The notes under the pieces were generated by a model, which was given only the letters and a program-made list of their open reading frames with translations, made no database searches and had not been told where the DNA came from. From assembly GCF_005886535.1 (NCBI RefSeq), contig NZ_PNDS01000044.1, positions 1 to 38,838 of the forward strand: a DNA stretch of 38,838 bases, read 5' to 3'. Source of the DNA: Pseudoalteromonas sp. S2755 (GTDB taxonomy: Bacteria; Pseudomonadota; Gammaproteobacteria; Enterobacterales; Alteromonadaceae). The position numbers were made by a program, and so were the translations under genes. Each line of letters opens with the position of its first letter. Within the stretch, counting starts at the first letter, position 1. Positions 15,035 through 24,222 of the stretch are shown in pieces.

Positions 15035-18000
15035 ATGAAGCAAGCGCTATTGTGTTTTTTTATATTATTTTCTTTGAGTTGCATAGTCGCGCCTAGCCAA
15101 GCCCATAACTTTGGACAATATACTTCTCGTTTCTCTGTGGAGGAAGGGTTAAGCCAGTCTGCAATCACCGCGATAACACAAGATAAACATGGCTTCATTT
15201 GGATAGGTACTCTTCAAGGGTTAAACCGCTATGATGGCAACCAACTCGTTAGTATCGCGGCTTCAAAAGGTCTTGATGAGCAAGAAATAGTTGGGCTATT
15301 CAATATTTCGAATGATGAGCTTTTGATCTCTACAGGTGTCGGTGGCGCATTTTTACTTAATGTTGACGACTACACAATTCAACAAATCTACGACGGTAAA
15401 CGCCAAGACAGCAACGCAGTTTCAAAACCCATCGCCACAGCAATTGGTCATCGAGAAAATATCATCTTCTCCATTGAAAGTGACCTCTACACATTGGACA
15501 CCAATACGTTAAAGTCAGAATTACTTACTCACTTTAAACCAAGTAGTCATATTCGCGCTATAAATGTCATCGGTAACTTTGTCATTATTGGTACCACAGA
15601 AGGCCTGTTCACTTACTCTCTTGCAACCGGTAGTGTAGAGCAAATAAGTTACACAGATTCAAAATCAGAACTCAGTCATGATGTTAAACTACTCAAACGC
15701 GACCCATCGTTGGGACTGCTTGTTGGAACTGTAGAAGGCTTATTTGTCATTCCAGTCAGTAACCAAGCATTGGTTGCTTCAAAAAGCTATGAGCTTGTTC
15801 CTGAGAAAAATATTTGGGGACACCAAATTACGCCCTATGGCGAGTTTATTGCTACTGAGCATGGATTGTTTCTTATTGATAGAAGAGAAAAAACTAGCTC
15901 AAAAGTCCTTTCCTTAACCGAGGGACAGTATCGCCTCACCAACCCCAGTATCACTAAGCTTTATGCAGATAGAAACAACAACCTATGGATGGGGACATAT
16001 AACGATGGCGCATATTTATGGCCTTCCAGCTCGCTGCGTTTTACCACATTCATCAGTACTCAAGACAGGTTTGCCAATAACAATATCTGGTTCATTCATC
16101 CTACCAGCAAAAACACGGTGCTCCTTGGTACGGATAACGGCATTAACGAGTTTGATTTAAACACCCGCCAATTGAAATCTAGCTACCTGCAAAATAGAGA
16201 TTCAAAAGCACTGTACGGAGCTGATGCTGTATTCTCTATTTTTGATTCTTCACATTTCGACGAAGATACCTTTTTAATCCAAACAACTCAAGAGACTGCG
16301 CTATTTAATATATACACTAAACAGTTAAGCCCAATTAAGCTTGAAAGTGGTGACAAACTTGAGCCATATAGTTGGGGTATCGCTAAGTACTCAGAGAGTA
16401 AGTTTCCATTTATCAATAGCAATGGATTTTACGAATATGATGCAGTCACCAATACTGTACGCGCATTAAAGGGATTATCAAAACAGCTAGCAGCGGCAAA
16501 AAGCTTTTTGCTCCTGCCGCCTTTAGATGCAACCGATGATGAATATTGGATAAGTACGGACATCAGTTTGGTCAAATACGATGAGTCAACAGATACCCTA
16601 ACAACGATTTACAACAAATCAGATAAGCACTTGGTCTCAGCCGTTAATAGTTGGGTAGTAGATAGAGCTGGAACGCTATGGTTGGCAACCTCAACCGAAG
16701 GTCTTGTCGGGATCAATAAAGATACTTACATCGAAGAATACAGGCTAACGACTGAACAAGGTTTGATGAGTAATGCTGTATACAACCTCCTGTTAGATAG
16801 AGATGGGATGATTTGGGCCAGCAGTCAACGCGGCATGTTTAAATTTGACCCAATAGATAAAGTATTGGAAACTTTCGGAACGAATCAAGGCCTGCCGACT
16901 CTTGAGTTTAACGGCGGCGCTGCAGCAGCACTTGAATCTGGCAAGCTGATGTTCGGTACGGTCAACGGCTCTATCACTTTCGATCCGGAGCAGTTTTCAG
17001 ACAGCGCTGTTAAGCGCCGTCCACTTCTGATCACTCAAATGGATATTTTAAGCAGAGATCAAACCTACTTAGCGCCTGACGCAATTTTGCAAGCACTTGA
17101 TTTTAAGTTTGACGACATGGGCATAGAGCTGCAGTTTTCTGACTTTGACTTCAATGCCGACCACCACATTCAATACCAAGCTTCTTTACATGGCCCAAGT
17201 GCACTTACGTTTTCAAACTTAAAACGCAATAAAGTATTTCTAAATCAATTACTCCCTGGTGATTATCAGTTAATCATTGCACCGCGTTCACTTAACAGTG
17301 AAGACCTTAGCAACGCACTTAACTTGCGCTTTAACGTGGCTCATTCACCATGGCGCTCACCTTTTGCATTAATCTTATACAGTCTAAGTGCATTCGCGCT
17401 GATATTGCTTATCGTTATTAAGCACAAACAAAAACAACGTCAGCTTGAAACAGCACTTAGAGCTGTTACGCATGCAGGAAGACAGACAAAGCTGGCGTTG
17501 AAATCAACCAAAAGCGGTGTTTGGTCGGCGGATCTCACTGCACGTCAGATCACACAACAGCGGGCTGAAGCGCTTGGCTTTGAGAGTGATACCATGACGC
17601 TGCAAGAGCACTATAACGCCATTCACCCGGATGATAGAGAACTTGTCGAACGTGCTTGGAAGAAATTTATCTCTAACCCAACAAAAGAGCAGCTTTCTCT
17701 ATCTTACCGACTGCGCTGCGCTGACAATAATTGGCACTGGTTTCACGACTTTGGTCAAGTTGCAGAATTTGACTCACAAGGTAAAGCCACTGAACTACAC
17801 GGTATTTATACCAATGTAACCACGCAAAAAGCGAACCAGATGCGCGCCAATATGCTGGGTGAGGCCTTCAGCCAAGTAAACGATTGGATTTTGATTTTAG
17901 ACCCTAACTTACAGCCCATCTCAGTTAATAGTAGCTTCTGTAGAGCGTTTCAGCTGCAGGAAAACGAGGCATTAAACGACTTAACGACTGAGCGTTTTGT

Positions 18001-19522
18001 TAATGCCATTGGACAAAAGAAGTTCCACAGTTTAATTGCAAGTTTAAAATCTCTTGGACCGAATCAATATCTAAGACAGGAAGTTCAAGTTACAGACGGC
18101 TGGGATAAAGTGCACCCAGTTCAACTTAGTATTAGCGCGATTTCCAAGGACAACGTGAACCTACAATACTTCGTGGTCGTTGTCACCGATCTGACAGAAC
18201 AGAAAAAAGCCGAGAATGAACTTAGATATCTCGCCAATTTCGACGCTTTGACGGAGCTACCAAATCGCAGCTTGATGCTACAGCATATTGAATTTGCACT
18301 GTTTAATGCAAACAACACACAGCAAAGCTGCGCCCTCCTCTTTATAGATTTAGATAAATTTAAACCAATCAATGATGCCTACGGACACCATATCGGCGAT
18401 AAGTTACTGGTCGCGATAACCAAACGAATCAAAGAGCAAATTAACAATAACTGTATTTTAGCAAGACAGAGCGGCGATGAGTTTCTCGTGCTAATTAAGT
18501 CCTTCCCTAGCATCGAATATGTGAGTGAAGTAGTTACCCGCTTAGTGAAGCACATACCCGAACGTATCGAAATTGATGGCATCACCATGAGTGTATCGGC
18601 CAGTATTGGCGTTGCGGTTTATCCATTCGATGCACCGGACTCAGAATCCTTGATCCGTAACGCTGATATCGCCATGATCCATGCAAAGCAGTCAGGAAGA
18701 AATGCTTTCAAGTTCTTTACTGAGTCAATGAATGAAGAGATCAGTAAAAAGCTTCGGTTAGAGACCGCAATGAAAACGGCGGTAAAAGACGGTGAGTTTT
18801 TCAATCACTATCAGCCTATCATCAATACCACTACAGGCCAGCTTGCAGGCGTCGAATTACTTATGCGCTGGCGCAATAATGATATGTTGGTTCCTCCATG
18901 CGATTTCATTCCAATCGCAGAAGAAAGTGGTTTGATTGAAACCTTGACTGAGCAAGCGCTTATCAGAGCCTTAATAGAATTGCGCCCATTGTTTACACAA
19001 GAACCCGACTTTTATTTATCTCTTAATTTAAGTGCAGTTCATATTTTACGCTCAGACATTGCACATCAATTTACTGAAATTTTAAAAGCGCATGGTCTTA
19101 CTAATCGGTGTTTAAGACTTGAAATCACAGAGTCAATCTTTATGTCTGATATGGTTAAAGCGCGGGCCACTATCAACGAAATGAAGCGGGCAGACTTTAT
19201 ATTACTACTCGACGACTTCGGTACTGGCTTTTCGTCACTTACGTACCTGAATGAGTTCCCTCTTGATATCATAAAAATTGATCAAGGGTTTGTACGTAAC
19301 ATGAGCGCAAAACCCGCGAATAAATCTATCATTAGAACCATTTATTTACTGGCACAGAGCCTAAATATGAAGTGTATTGCAGAAGGTGTCGAGACAGAAT
19401 CTCAGCTTAACTACTTAAGAGACGTAGGCTGTGAATATATGCAAGGCTATCACTTCGCAAAGCCTATGGCGATTGACGATTTACTGGCATTTTACGAACA
19501 GCATGAACGCTCACGAGCTTGA
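15035..19522 (+). CDS. Periplasmic propeller sensor with PAS-GGDEF-EAL output
   Basis: 1495 residues. A signal peptide (residues 1-23, ending PSQA) is followed by a large two-component-regulator propeller (about 30-650; repeats of the DKHGFIWIGTLQGLNRYD and DRAGTLWLATSTEGL kind), a Y_Y_Y-like domain (about 660-770) and one membrane span (about 780-800). The cytoplasmic part is two PAS-like domains (about 810-1060), GGDEF (about 1070-1230) and EAL (about 1245-1490). The GGDEF box is SGDEF (S1146), so cyclase activity is uncertain. The EAL box is ELL (E1274), and the other catalytic residues appear intact (SLNLSA, EITES, LLDDFGTGF, IKID, AEGVE), so phosphodiesterase activity is likely. It would turn a periplasmic cue, possibly a carbohydrate as for related propeller sensors, into a c-di-GMP change. 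AAAGGT precedes the ATG. Confidence 0.9.
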   Translation: MKQALLCFFILFSLSCIVAPSQAHNFGQYTSRFSVEEGLSQSAITAITQDKHGFIWIGTLQGLNRYDGNQLVSIAASKGLDEQEIVGLFNISNDELLISTGVGGAFLLNVDDYTIQQIYDGKRQDSNAVSKPIATAIGHRENIIFSIESDLYTLDTNTLKSELLTHFKPSSHIRAINVIGNFVIIGTTEGLFTYSLATGSVEQISYTDSKSELSHDVKLLKRDPSLGLLVGTVEGLFVIPVSNQALVASKSYELVPEKNIWGHQITPYGEFIATEHGLFLIDRREKTSSKVLSLTEGQYRLTNPSITKLYADRNNNLWMGTYNDGAYLWPSSSLRFTTFISTQDRFANNNIWFIHPTSKNTVLLGTDNGINEFDLNTRQLKSSYLQNRDSKALYGADAVFSIFDSSHFDEDTFLIQTTQETALFNIYTKQLSPIKLESGDKLEPYSWGIAKYSESKFPFINSNGFYEYDAVTNTVRALKGLSKQLAAAKSFLLLPPLDATDDEYWISTDISLVKYDESTDTLTTIYNKSDKHLVSAVNSWVVDRAGTLWLATSTEGLVGINKDTYIEEYRLTTEQGLMSNAVYNLLLDRDGMIWASSQRGMFKFDPIDKVLETFGTNQGLPTLEFNGGAAAALESGKLMFGTVNGSITFDPEQFSDSAVKRRPLLITQMDILSRDQTYLAPDAILQALDFKFDDMGIELQFSDFDFNADHHIQYQASLHGPSALTFSNLKRNKVFLNQLLPGDYQLIIAPRSLNSEDLSNALNLRFNVAHSPWRSPFALILYSLSAFALILLIVIKHKQKQRQLETALRAVTHAGRQTKLALKSTKSGVWSADLTARQITQQRAEALGFESDTMTLQEHYNAIHPDDRELVERAWKKFISNPTKEQLSLSYRLRCADNNWHWFHDFGQVAEFDSQGKATELHGIYTNVTTQKANQMRANMLGEAFSQVNDWILILDPNLQPISVNSSFCRAFQLQENEALNDLTTERFVNAIGQKKFHSLIASLKSLGPNQYLRQEVQVTDGWDKVHPVQLSISAISKDNVNLQYFVVVVTDLTEQKKAENELRYLANFDALTELPNRSLMLQHIEFALFNANNTQQSCALLFIDLDKFKPINDAYGHHIGDKLLVAITKRIKEQINNNCILARQSGDEFLVLIKSFPSIEYVSEVVTRLVKHIPERIEIDGITMSVSASIGVAVYPFDAPDSESLIRNADIAMIHAKQSGRNAFKFFTESMNEEISKKLRLETAMKTAVKDGEFFNHYQPIINTTTGQLAGVELLMRWRNNDMLVPPCDFIPIAEESGLIETLTEQALIRALIELRPLFTQEPDFYLSLNLSAVHILRSDIAHQFTEILKAHGLTNRCLRLEITESIFMSDMVKARATINEMKRADFILLLDDFGTGFSSLTYLNEFPLDIIKIDQGFVRNMSAKPANKSIIRTIYLLAQSLNMKCIAEGVETESQLNYLRDVGCEYMQGYHFAKPMAIDDLLAFYEQHERSRA

Positions 19523-19566
19523 TCTCTGGCTTAATGCTTTAATCCTGCGGGCCAACCTGTGATGCG

Positions 19567-22350
19567 TTAGCCCTTATCTAGCGTTACACTATCAGGCAGT
19601 TCTGAGCGCCGCCACTCACTAAGTTTTTGATAGAGTTCGTTAATATCAATGGGTTTTGCAATAAAATCATCCATGCCAGCCTGGATACATTTTTGTTTAT
19701 CTTCCTCATAAGCGTTGGCTGTTATCGCAATAATATGTGGATTGCCGTAAATATTTGGCTCATTTCTTATTGCTTTGGTACAAGCAAAACCATCCATATT
19801 CGGCATTTGGCAATCCATTAAAACCAAGGCATAGTTCTTCGCCTTCATCGCTACTAAGGCTTCGACTCCGTCGTCCACTTTATCTAACAAGCAATGCGTT
19901 TTCTCGAGCAACTTGCCAACAACCACTTGGTTAATTTTATTATCCTCTACCAATAGAATATCAAGGCCGTTGAAATCAGGAGGTCCAACTTCTTGTTGCT
20001 CCCTCTTAACTCCTTGCCCTTTTGAGGCCGGGATATCTACATAGAATTGACTACCAAGCCCAAGTTCACTTTGAACCTTTATTTCACCGTGCATCGCTTC
20101 AACTAGTTTTTTAGAAATAGCTAAGCCAAGTCCGGTGCCACCAAACTTTCTTGTGGTTGAAAGATCCGCCTGTGTAAACTCATGAAATAAAGTTTCCTGT
20201 TGCGCTTTTGAAATGCCAATTCCAGTGTCAGCAACGGTAAACTTTAATATTCCGCTTTCATAATGGACGGAGAATGTGATCTGTCCTTTGTTGGTAAACT
20301 TTCCAGCATTGCTGAGTAAATTATTTACCACTTGCGATACGCGTAGTTCGTCTAACTCAAGATATGTAGGTAGTTCAATACCCTTTTCGTACTTAAACTC
20401 AACGCCATATCTGACATTGGAAATTTTAAAGATGCTGACCAAACTATCTAGCATTTCTTGCAAGTTAACAACTCGACGCTCTATTTTCAAAGCCCCCGCC
20501 TCAATTTTAGAATAATCCAAAATATCATTGAGGATAAGCATTAGATTCTTTGCAGACTGCCGTATAATTGTTATTTGATCTGCCATCTCATTATTAAGGC
20601 TTTGCTCTCTGATCAAGCTATCCGACATACCGATAATTCCATTTAACGGCGTTCTAATTTCATGGCTCATGTTTGCGAGGAATCGACTCTTAGAATGGTT
20701 GGCGGCGTTAGCAGCTTCTACCGCTTTGGTTAACTCTTCCGTTTTCTCAGCAACTTGCTGCTCTAACTCACGATTGAAGTCGGTAAGTTTGCGGTTAAGC
20801 CTTTCGTTTTCTAAGCTGGCTTGATTTTGTTTTGTAAAACTCAGTGTTAGCTTAAACGCCAACTGATTGAACTGTTGCTGCAACTCAATTATTTCTAAAA
20901 AGCTGCTATCTGCATTGGCCGAATTTTCGATTAAAGTTGAAGGTTCGTAAGCACGAATATCTTGACTGAGCGCCACAATTGGACGCACCAACAACCGAGT
21001 GAGCTGACGGACAAAAATAGAGCTTAATATAATAATCGCAAGCGCAAGTCCCAATGCATCTGACCAAGCTTCAGCAGCAACTAAGTTAAGATATTTACGG
21101 TCAAGCATAGTGATAACTGACCATCCATATTGTTTAGATATCGCAGCCTGTTTAAATAAGATTTGCTCGGTAGAATCTTCAAATGTTGAGGATTTTTTAT
21201 CAAATAAGGCTTGTAACACCACATCACTTGGCATATCCAGGGTTTTAAATTCGGCCTTTAACGAGCTAAAGACAACCCTTTTGTGCTTATCCAGCACAAT
21301 CAAATTAGCATCTTCAGCAAGAATTTTTGGAATAAAGCGCTCAAATGACCCAAATATTAAAGACCCTTCCACAATCCCCTTAAATTCTTCAGCGATGAAG
21401 ATTGGTGCTGAAATTGCTACGATAGGCGCTTCATCAAAACCACGCCCTTGAAATATGCCCGACACAAATCCTTCAGGGTGTTCAGGTGCTTTAATAAAAT
21501 AGTCTCTATCTGACACATTGGCGTTTGTTCCCCTCATCGACTCAGCAAAATGCTGCGGATAAAGGTGGGTCACATTAGCCTGCTCATCAGCAACAATCGC
21601 CGTTCTAAAATTAGCATGTGTCTTTAGTAAGCGCTCAATGACATAATCAGCATTGATTCCTAGAGACACATCAGAGGCGGATATCACCATCGCGCGACGG
21701 TATGCATCAAGGTAGTCATCAATTTGAGCGACAATAGAACCAGAGGCTTCTTCGAGCTGTGTTTTTATCTCAGTTTCAATTCTTTTATAGTAATTGTTTG
21801 TCAATACAACGGTTGTCATCAATACAACCAAAACGATAACAAGGTTAACGGTAGAATTTAGAATTTGATTGAGCGGCATCCCTTGCCACTTACTGCGAGT
21901 AAAGAAAAAGCTCAGCAAGTCGACCACGGCGAGACAAATACCAGCGTTGATTAGGTACTTAGCCAGTGCCGTGAATATAACGAGTAACGGCAGTTCGAGG
22001 GCAAAATAGCCAAAAATAAATAATGCAGGTAAACCCAACAAAACCCAATAAACGATACCCCGAACAAAAAATGGCTTGGCGAAACGGACGCAAACAAAAT
22101 GAAGCCACAACACTTCGAAGAAAAAAACCACAGAAGGCCAAGCATGCTCCCATCGATACCAAATAAAGCAGGCACCAATAATCACAGCAATAATGGCATA
22201 GCGCCATCCGCATAGTAACAGAACAAATAGCACAAACAGCTGGCCAAAGAGGAACTCAGAACTATCCAAAAACCAAATTGGCAACAGATTGGCCAGCCCG
22301 CCTAGTACACCTAAGACTAAAGTTATGATGAGCGCTTGCTTTTGATTCAA
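19567..22350 (-). CDS. Hybrid histidine kinase with multi-span N-terminus and Cache-like sensor
   Basis: 927 residues. The start is a TTG (22348-22350): a stop lies two codons upstream in frame, no better start follows, and GGTGG precedes it. About five membrane spans (residues 5-150) resemble a MASE-type integral sensor. Another span (about 170-190) leads to a periplasmic Cache-like domain (about 200-420, with [19 protein letters not shown]) and a further span (about 430-450). A HAMP-like/coiled-coil region precedes the kinase core with H563 ([12 protein letters not shown]), the ATPase domain ([20 protein letters not shown]) and a C-terminal receiver with D846 ([12 protein letters not shown]). 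There is no Hpt, so the phosphate must pass to a separate Hpt or regulator. It is convergent with the propeller sensor gene. Confidence 0.88.
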   Translation of the reverse strand: MNQKQALIITLVLGVLGGLANLLPIWFLDSSEFLFGQLFVLFVLLLCGWRYAIIAVIIGACFIWYRWEHAWPSVVFFFEVLWLHFVCVRFAKPFFVRGIVYWVLLGLPALFIFGYFALELPLLVIFTALAKYLINAGICLAVVDLLSFFFTRSKWQGMPLNQILNSTVNLVIVLVVLMTTVVLTNNYYKRIETEIKTQLEEASGSIVAQIDDYLDAYRRAMVISASDVSLGINADYVIERLLKTHANFRTAIVADEQANVTHLYPQHFAESMRGTNANVSDRDYFIKAPEHPEGFVSGIFQGRGFDEAPIVAISAPIFIAEEFKGIVEGSLIFGSFERFIPKILAEDANLIVLDKHKRVVFSSLKAEFKTLDMPSDVVLQALFDKKSSTFEDSTEQILFKQAAISKQYGWSVITMLDRKYLNLVAAEAWSDALGLALAIIILSSIFVRQLTRLLVRPIVALSQDIRAYEPSTLIENSANADSSFLEIIELQQQFNQLAFKLTLSFTKQNQASLENERLNRKLTDFNRELEQQVAEKTEELTKAVEAANAANHSKSRFLANMSHEIRTPLNGIIGMSDSLIREQSLNNEMADQITIIRQSAKNLMLILNDILDYSKIEAGALKIERRVVNLQEMLDSLVSIFKISNVRYGVEFKYEKGIELPTYLELDELRVSQVVNNLLSNAGKFTNKGQITFSVHYESGILKFTVADTGIGISKAQQETLFHEFTQADLSTTRKFGGTGLGLAISKKLVEAMHGEIKVQSELGLGSQFYVDIPASKGQGVKREQQEVGPPDFNGLDILLVEDNKINQVVVGKLLEKTHCLLDKVDDGVEALVAMKAKNYALVLMDCQMPNMDGFACTKAIRNEPNIYGNPHIIAITANAYEEDKQKCIQAGMDDFIAKPIDINELYQKLSEWRRSELPDSVTLDKG

Positions 22351-22470
22351 ATGTTACACCACCGGTTTGTGATACTGCCTATGTATAACAATAAAAAATA
22401 TTTTAAAACCTGCCAAGGTAATGTAACAAATAACTAAAAAATATATCACACATTAAGAGGCCTGTTTATC

Positions 22471-23361
22471 TTAATGATGAGGGCAGTCATGACTCTCTAT
22501 TTGTAGTACACTACTCAGTACATTAAAGGAATGTTTCAACGCTTCTTCCACTTCAACACGACACGCTGAATCATGAGATTCGATAGTGCAGTGATGTTTT
22601 AATACCACATGTGCACCAACGACAACCGCTCCATCAATTTTGCTAACCGTAATATTATGGGCGCTTTCAACATGCTCAGTAGACACAATCGCTCTCTCAA
22701 CTTCTTGAACCGTAGGCAAAACTTCTGGAGGTGTAGCGAGCCCTTTAAGACAAGCAATTATCACCTTAATACCTGTAAACAAGACAAAGACGGAAATCAG
22801 CATGCTCGAGAGAATATCAACCACCTCCCAGCCTGTAAGGTGTATGATCACACCTGCGATAAATGTCGATATGGTGGACAGTAAATCAAAAAATGAGTGC
22901 AAGAAAACAGCATAGACGTTAATACTGTCTTTACGGCCTTTGTACAACACCCAAGCAGAAGCCCCGTGAAACAAAAACCCAATTGCAGCAATTATAGACA
23001 TTAAATAACTGTTCACCTCTAGCTCATGACCGCCCACATGATGAGACAACCGCTCACTCCCTTCGAGTAAAATAATTACTGCAATTGAAAGGTAGAGGAT
23101 GCCATTGATAAGCCCGCCAGTATATTCAGCACGCTTGTAACCGTCGTTATATGTTTTAGCAAGATAAACTGCCACACTTGACGCTATCAATGCGATAAAT
23201 AAGGAACTATTGTGAACAAACAAGTGTCCAGCATCAGCTAACACAGCGAGAGAATTAGCGTAATAAGCACCAATAACTTGAATGATCATAAAAGAGCAGG
23301 TGATTGCAAGCGCAATCAGTAGTCTTTTGCGAGAAGCTTGATGCGTCGTGATATCTGTCAT
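22471..23361 (-). CDS. Cation diffusion facilitator with altered TM2 metal site
   Basis: 296 residues, six spans and a C-terminal cytoplasmic domain with a His-rich end (ESHDCPHH). The overall sequence aligns by eye with ZitB/CzcD (LADAGH, then DGYKRAEYTGGLIN). In TM2 the usual HxxxD is HxxxH (H46, H50 in GHLFVHN), while TM5 keeps HxxxD (H155, D159 in LHSFFD). The transport site would thus be three His and one Asp instead of two and two. It probably still moves a divalent cation, with Zn2+ most likely, but selectivity may differ. It is separate from the efflux operon at 7205-13107 and sits between signalling genes, with no metal gene beside it. Confidence 0.85.
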   Translation of the reverse strand: MTDITTHQASRKRLLIALAITCSFMIIQVIGAYYANSLAVLADAGHLFVHNSSLFIALIASSVAVYLAKTYNDGYKRAEYTGGLINGILYLSIAVIILLEGSERLSHHVGGHELEVNSYLMSIIAAIGFLFHGASAWVLYKGRKDSINVYAVFLHSFFDLLSTISTFIAGVIIHLTGWEVVDILSSMLISVFVLFTGIKVIIACLKGLATPPEVLPTVQEVERAIVSTEHVESAHNITVSKIDGAVVVGAHVVLKHHCTIESHDSACRVEVEEALKHSFNVLSSVLQIESHDCPHH

Positions 23362-23666
23362 GAAATGAGTCGTGTACCTAATTTAATATAAGACGCTACG
23401 TACAACCACAACATAAGATGGAGCCATTTCACTAAATGCACCTCACCTTATCTTTTATGCCGTTTAGGAAAAAGCCGTGATTCAAAAACACAGAAATAGA
23501 TTTAGAAACATACGTAGTTATCGTTTAAACATTGCCCTAAATGGCAATGATATACAGTCTCAATTGTAACGCTTCCACGAGCTAAATGCACTAACATTTG
23601 CGGCTGTAACGGCGGACTTTATGGAAAATTTTAGCGCTTATCGCTTTTTCTTACGGCAAAATACAA
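23362..23666. other. Gene-free stretch between CDF and GAF genes
   Basis: 305 bases without a credible gene. ATTGCC/GGCAAT (23531-23548, six-base loop) is a small hairpin that might end the GAF transcript, but no T tract follows. The minus-strand TATATT near 23379-23384 could be a -10 for the CDF gene, without a convincing -35. Confidence 0.5.
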
Positions 23667-24152
23667 TCAAACTTTCTCCAATCGAGTCACTACGTCGTTT
23701 GCAATTTGTTTGAGAATTTCACAATCAGCTTCGCTCAGCTCTCGGGGCTCTACGTCTATAACACATACGGTTCCAATGCGAAAACCACTAGACAATATGA
23801 TAGGAGCACCAGCATAAAATCGAATATATGGGGCGTTTAATACCAAAGGATTATCCATAAAACGAGGATCTTTTAGCGTATCAGAAACTACGAATACCAT
23901 ATCTTCTAATATCGCATGGCCACAAAATGAAATATCACGAGGCGTTTGCTCAACATCCAGTCCAAAGCGAGACTTAAACCATTGCCTGTCTTTGTCAACA
24001 AGACTAACTAGTGCAATAGGGACATCAAATACATGGGCAGTAAATCGGGTGATTCTGTCTAATTCTTCTGTCGTAACAGTATCCAGTACCGCCAGTTCCT
24101 TAAGGGCGTGTAGCCGGGCATATTCGTTATCGGGTAGCTCTGGGGATTTCAT
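23667..24152 (-). CDS. Stand-alone GAF domain protein
   Basis: 161 residues forming essentially one GAF domain (about 18-158) of the type usually found in front of GGDEF or kinase domains (ALVSLVDKDRQWFKSRFGLD, then PRDISFCGHAIL, DPRFMDNPLV, and GTVCVIDVEPREL). There is no output domain, signal peptide or membrane segment. It starts 70 bases from the divergent giant hybrid kinase gene, so it may supply a ligand- or redox-sensing input to that relay (C77 in SFCGH and C131 in TVCVID are candidate reactive residues). The ligand is unknown. The ribosome site is weak. Confidence 0.8.
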   Translation of the reverse strand: MKSPELPDNEYARLHALKELAVLDTVTTEELDRITRFTAHVFDVPIALVSLVDKDRQWFKSRFGLDVEQTPRDISFCGHAILEDMVFVVSDTLKDPRFMDNPLVLNAPYIRFYAGAPIILSSGFRIGTVCVIDVEPRELSEADCEILKQIANDVVTRLEKV

Positions 24153-24222
24153 AATGTACTTAATTAGACACAGTTTATATTTCTACTATAGTTTGCTTTA
24201 TGAGATAAAGCAGGTGGCAGAT

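Noticed and set aside
19523..19566. Terminator GGGCCAAC/GTTAGCCC between the convergent sensor genes
   Set aside because: The stem is mismatched and no T tract follows on either strand.
23992..24222. Upstream extension of the giant kinase frame to an ATG at 23992
   Set aside because: It runs antisense through the GAF gene, its first 50 residues are Ser/Thr/Val-rich without any domain, and a GTG with a good ribosome site and a membrane-anchor N-terminus lies at 24223.
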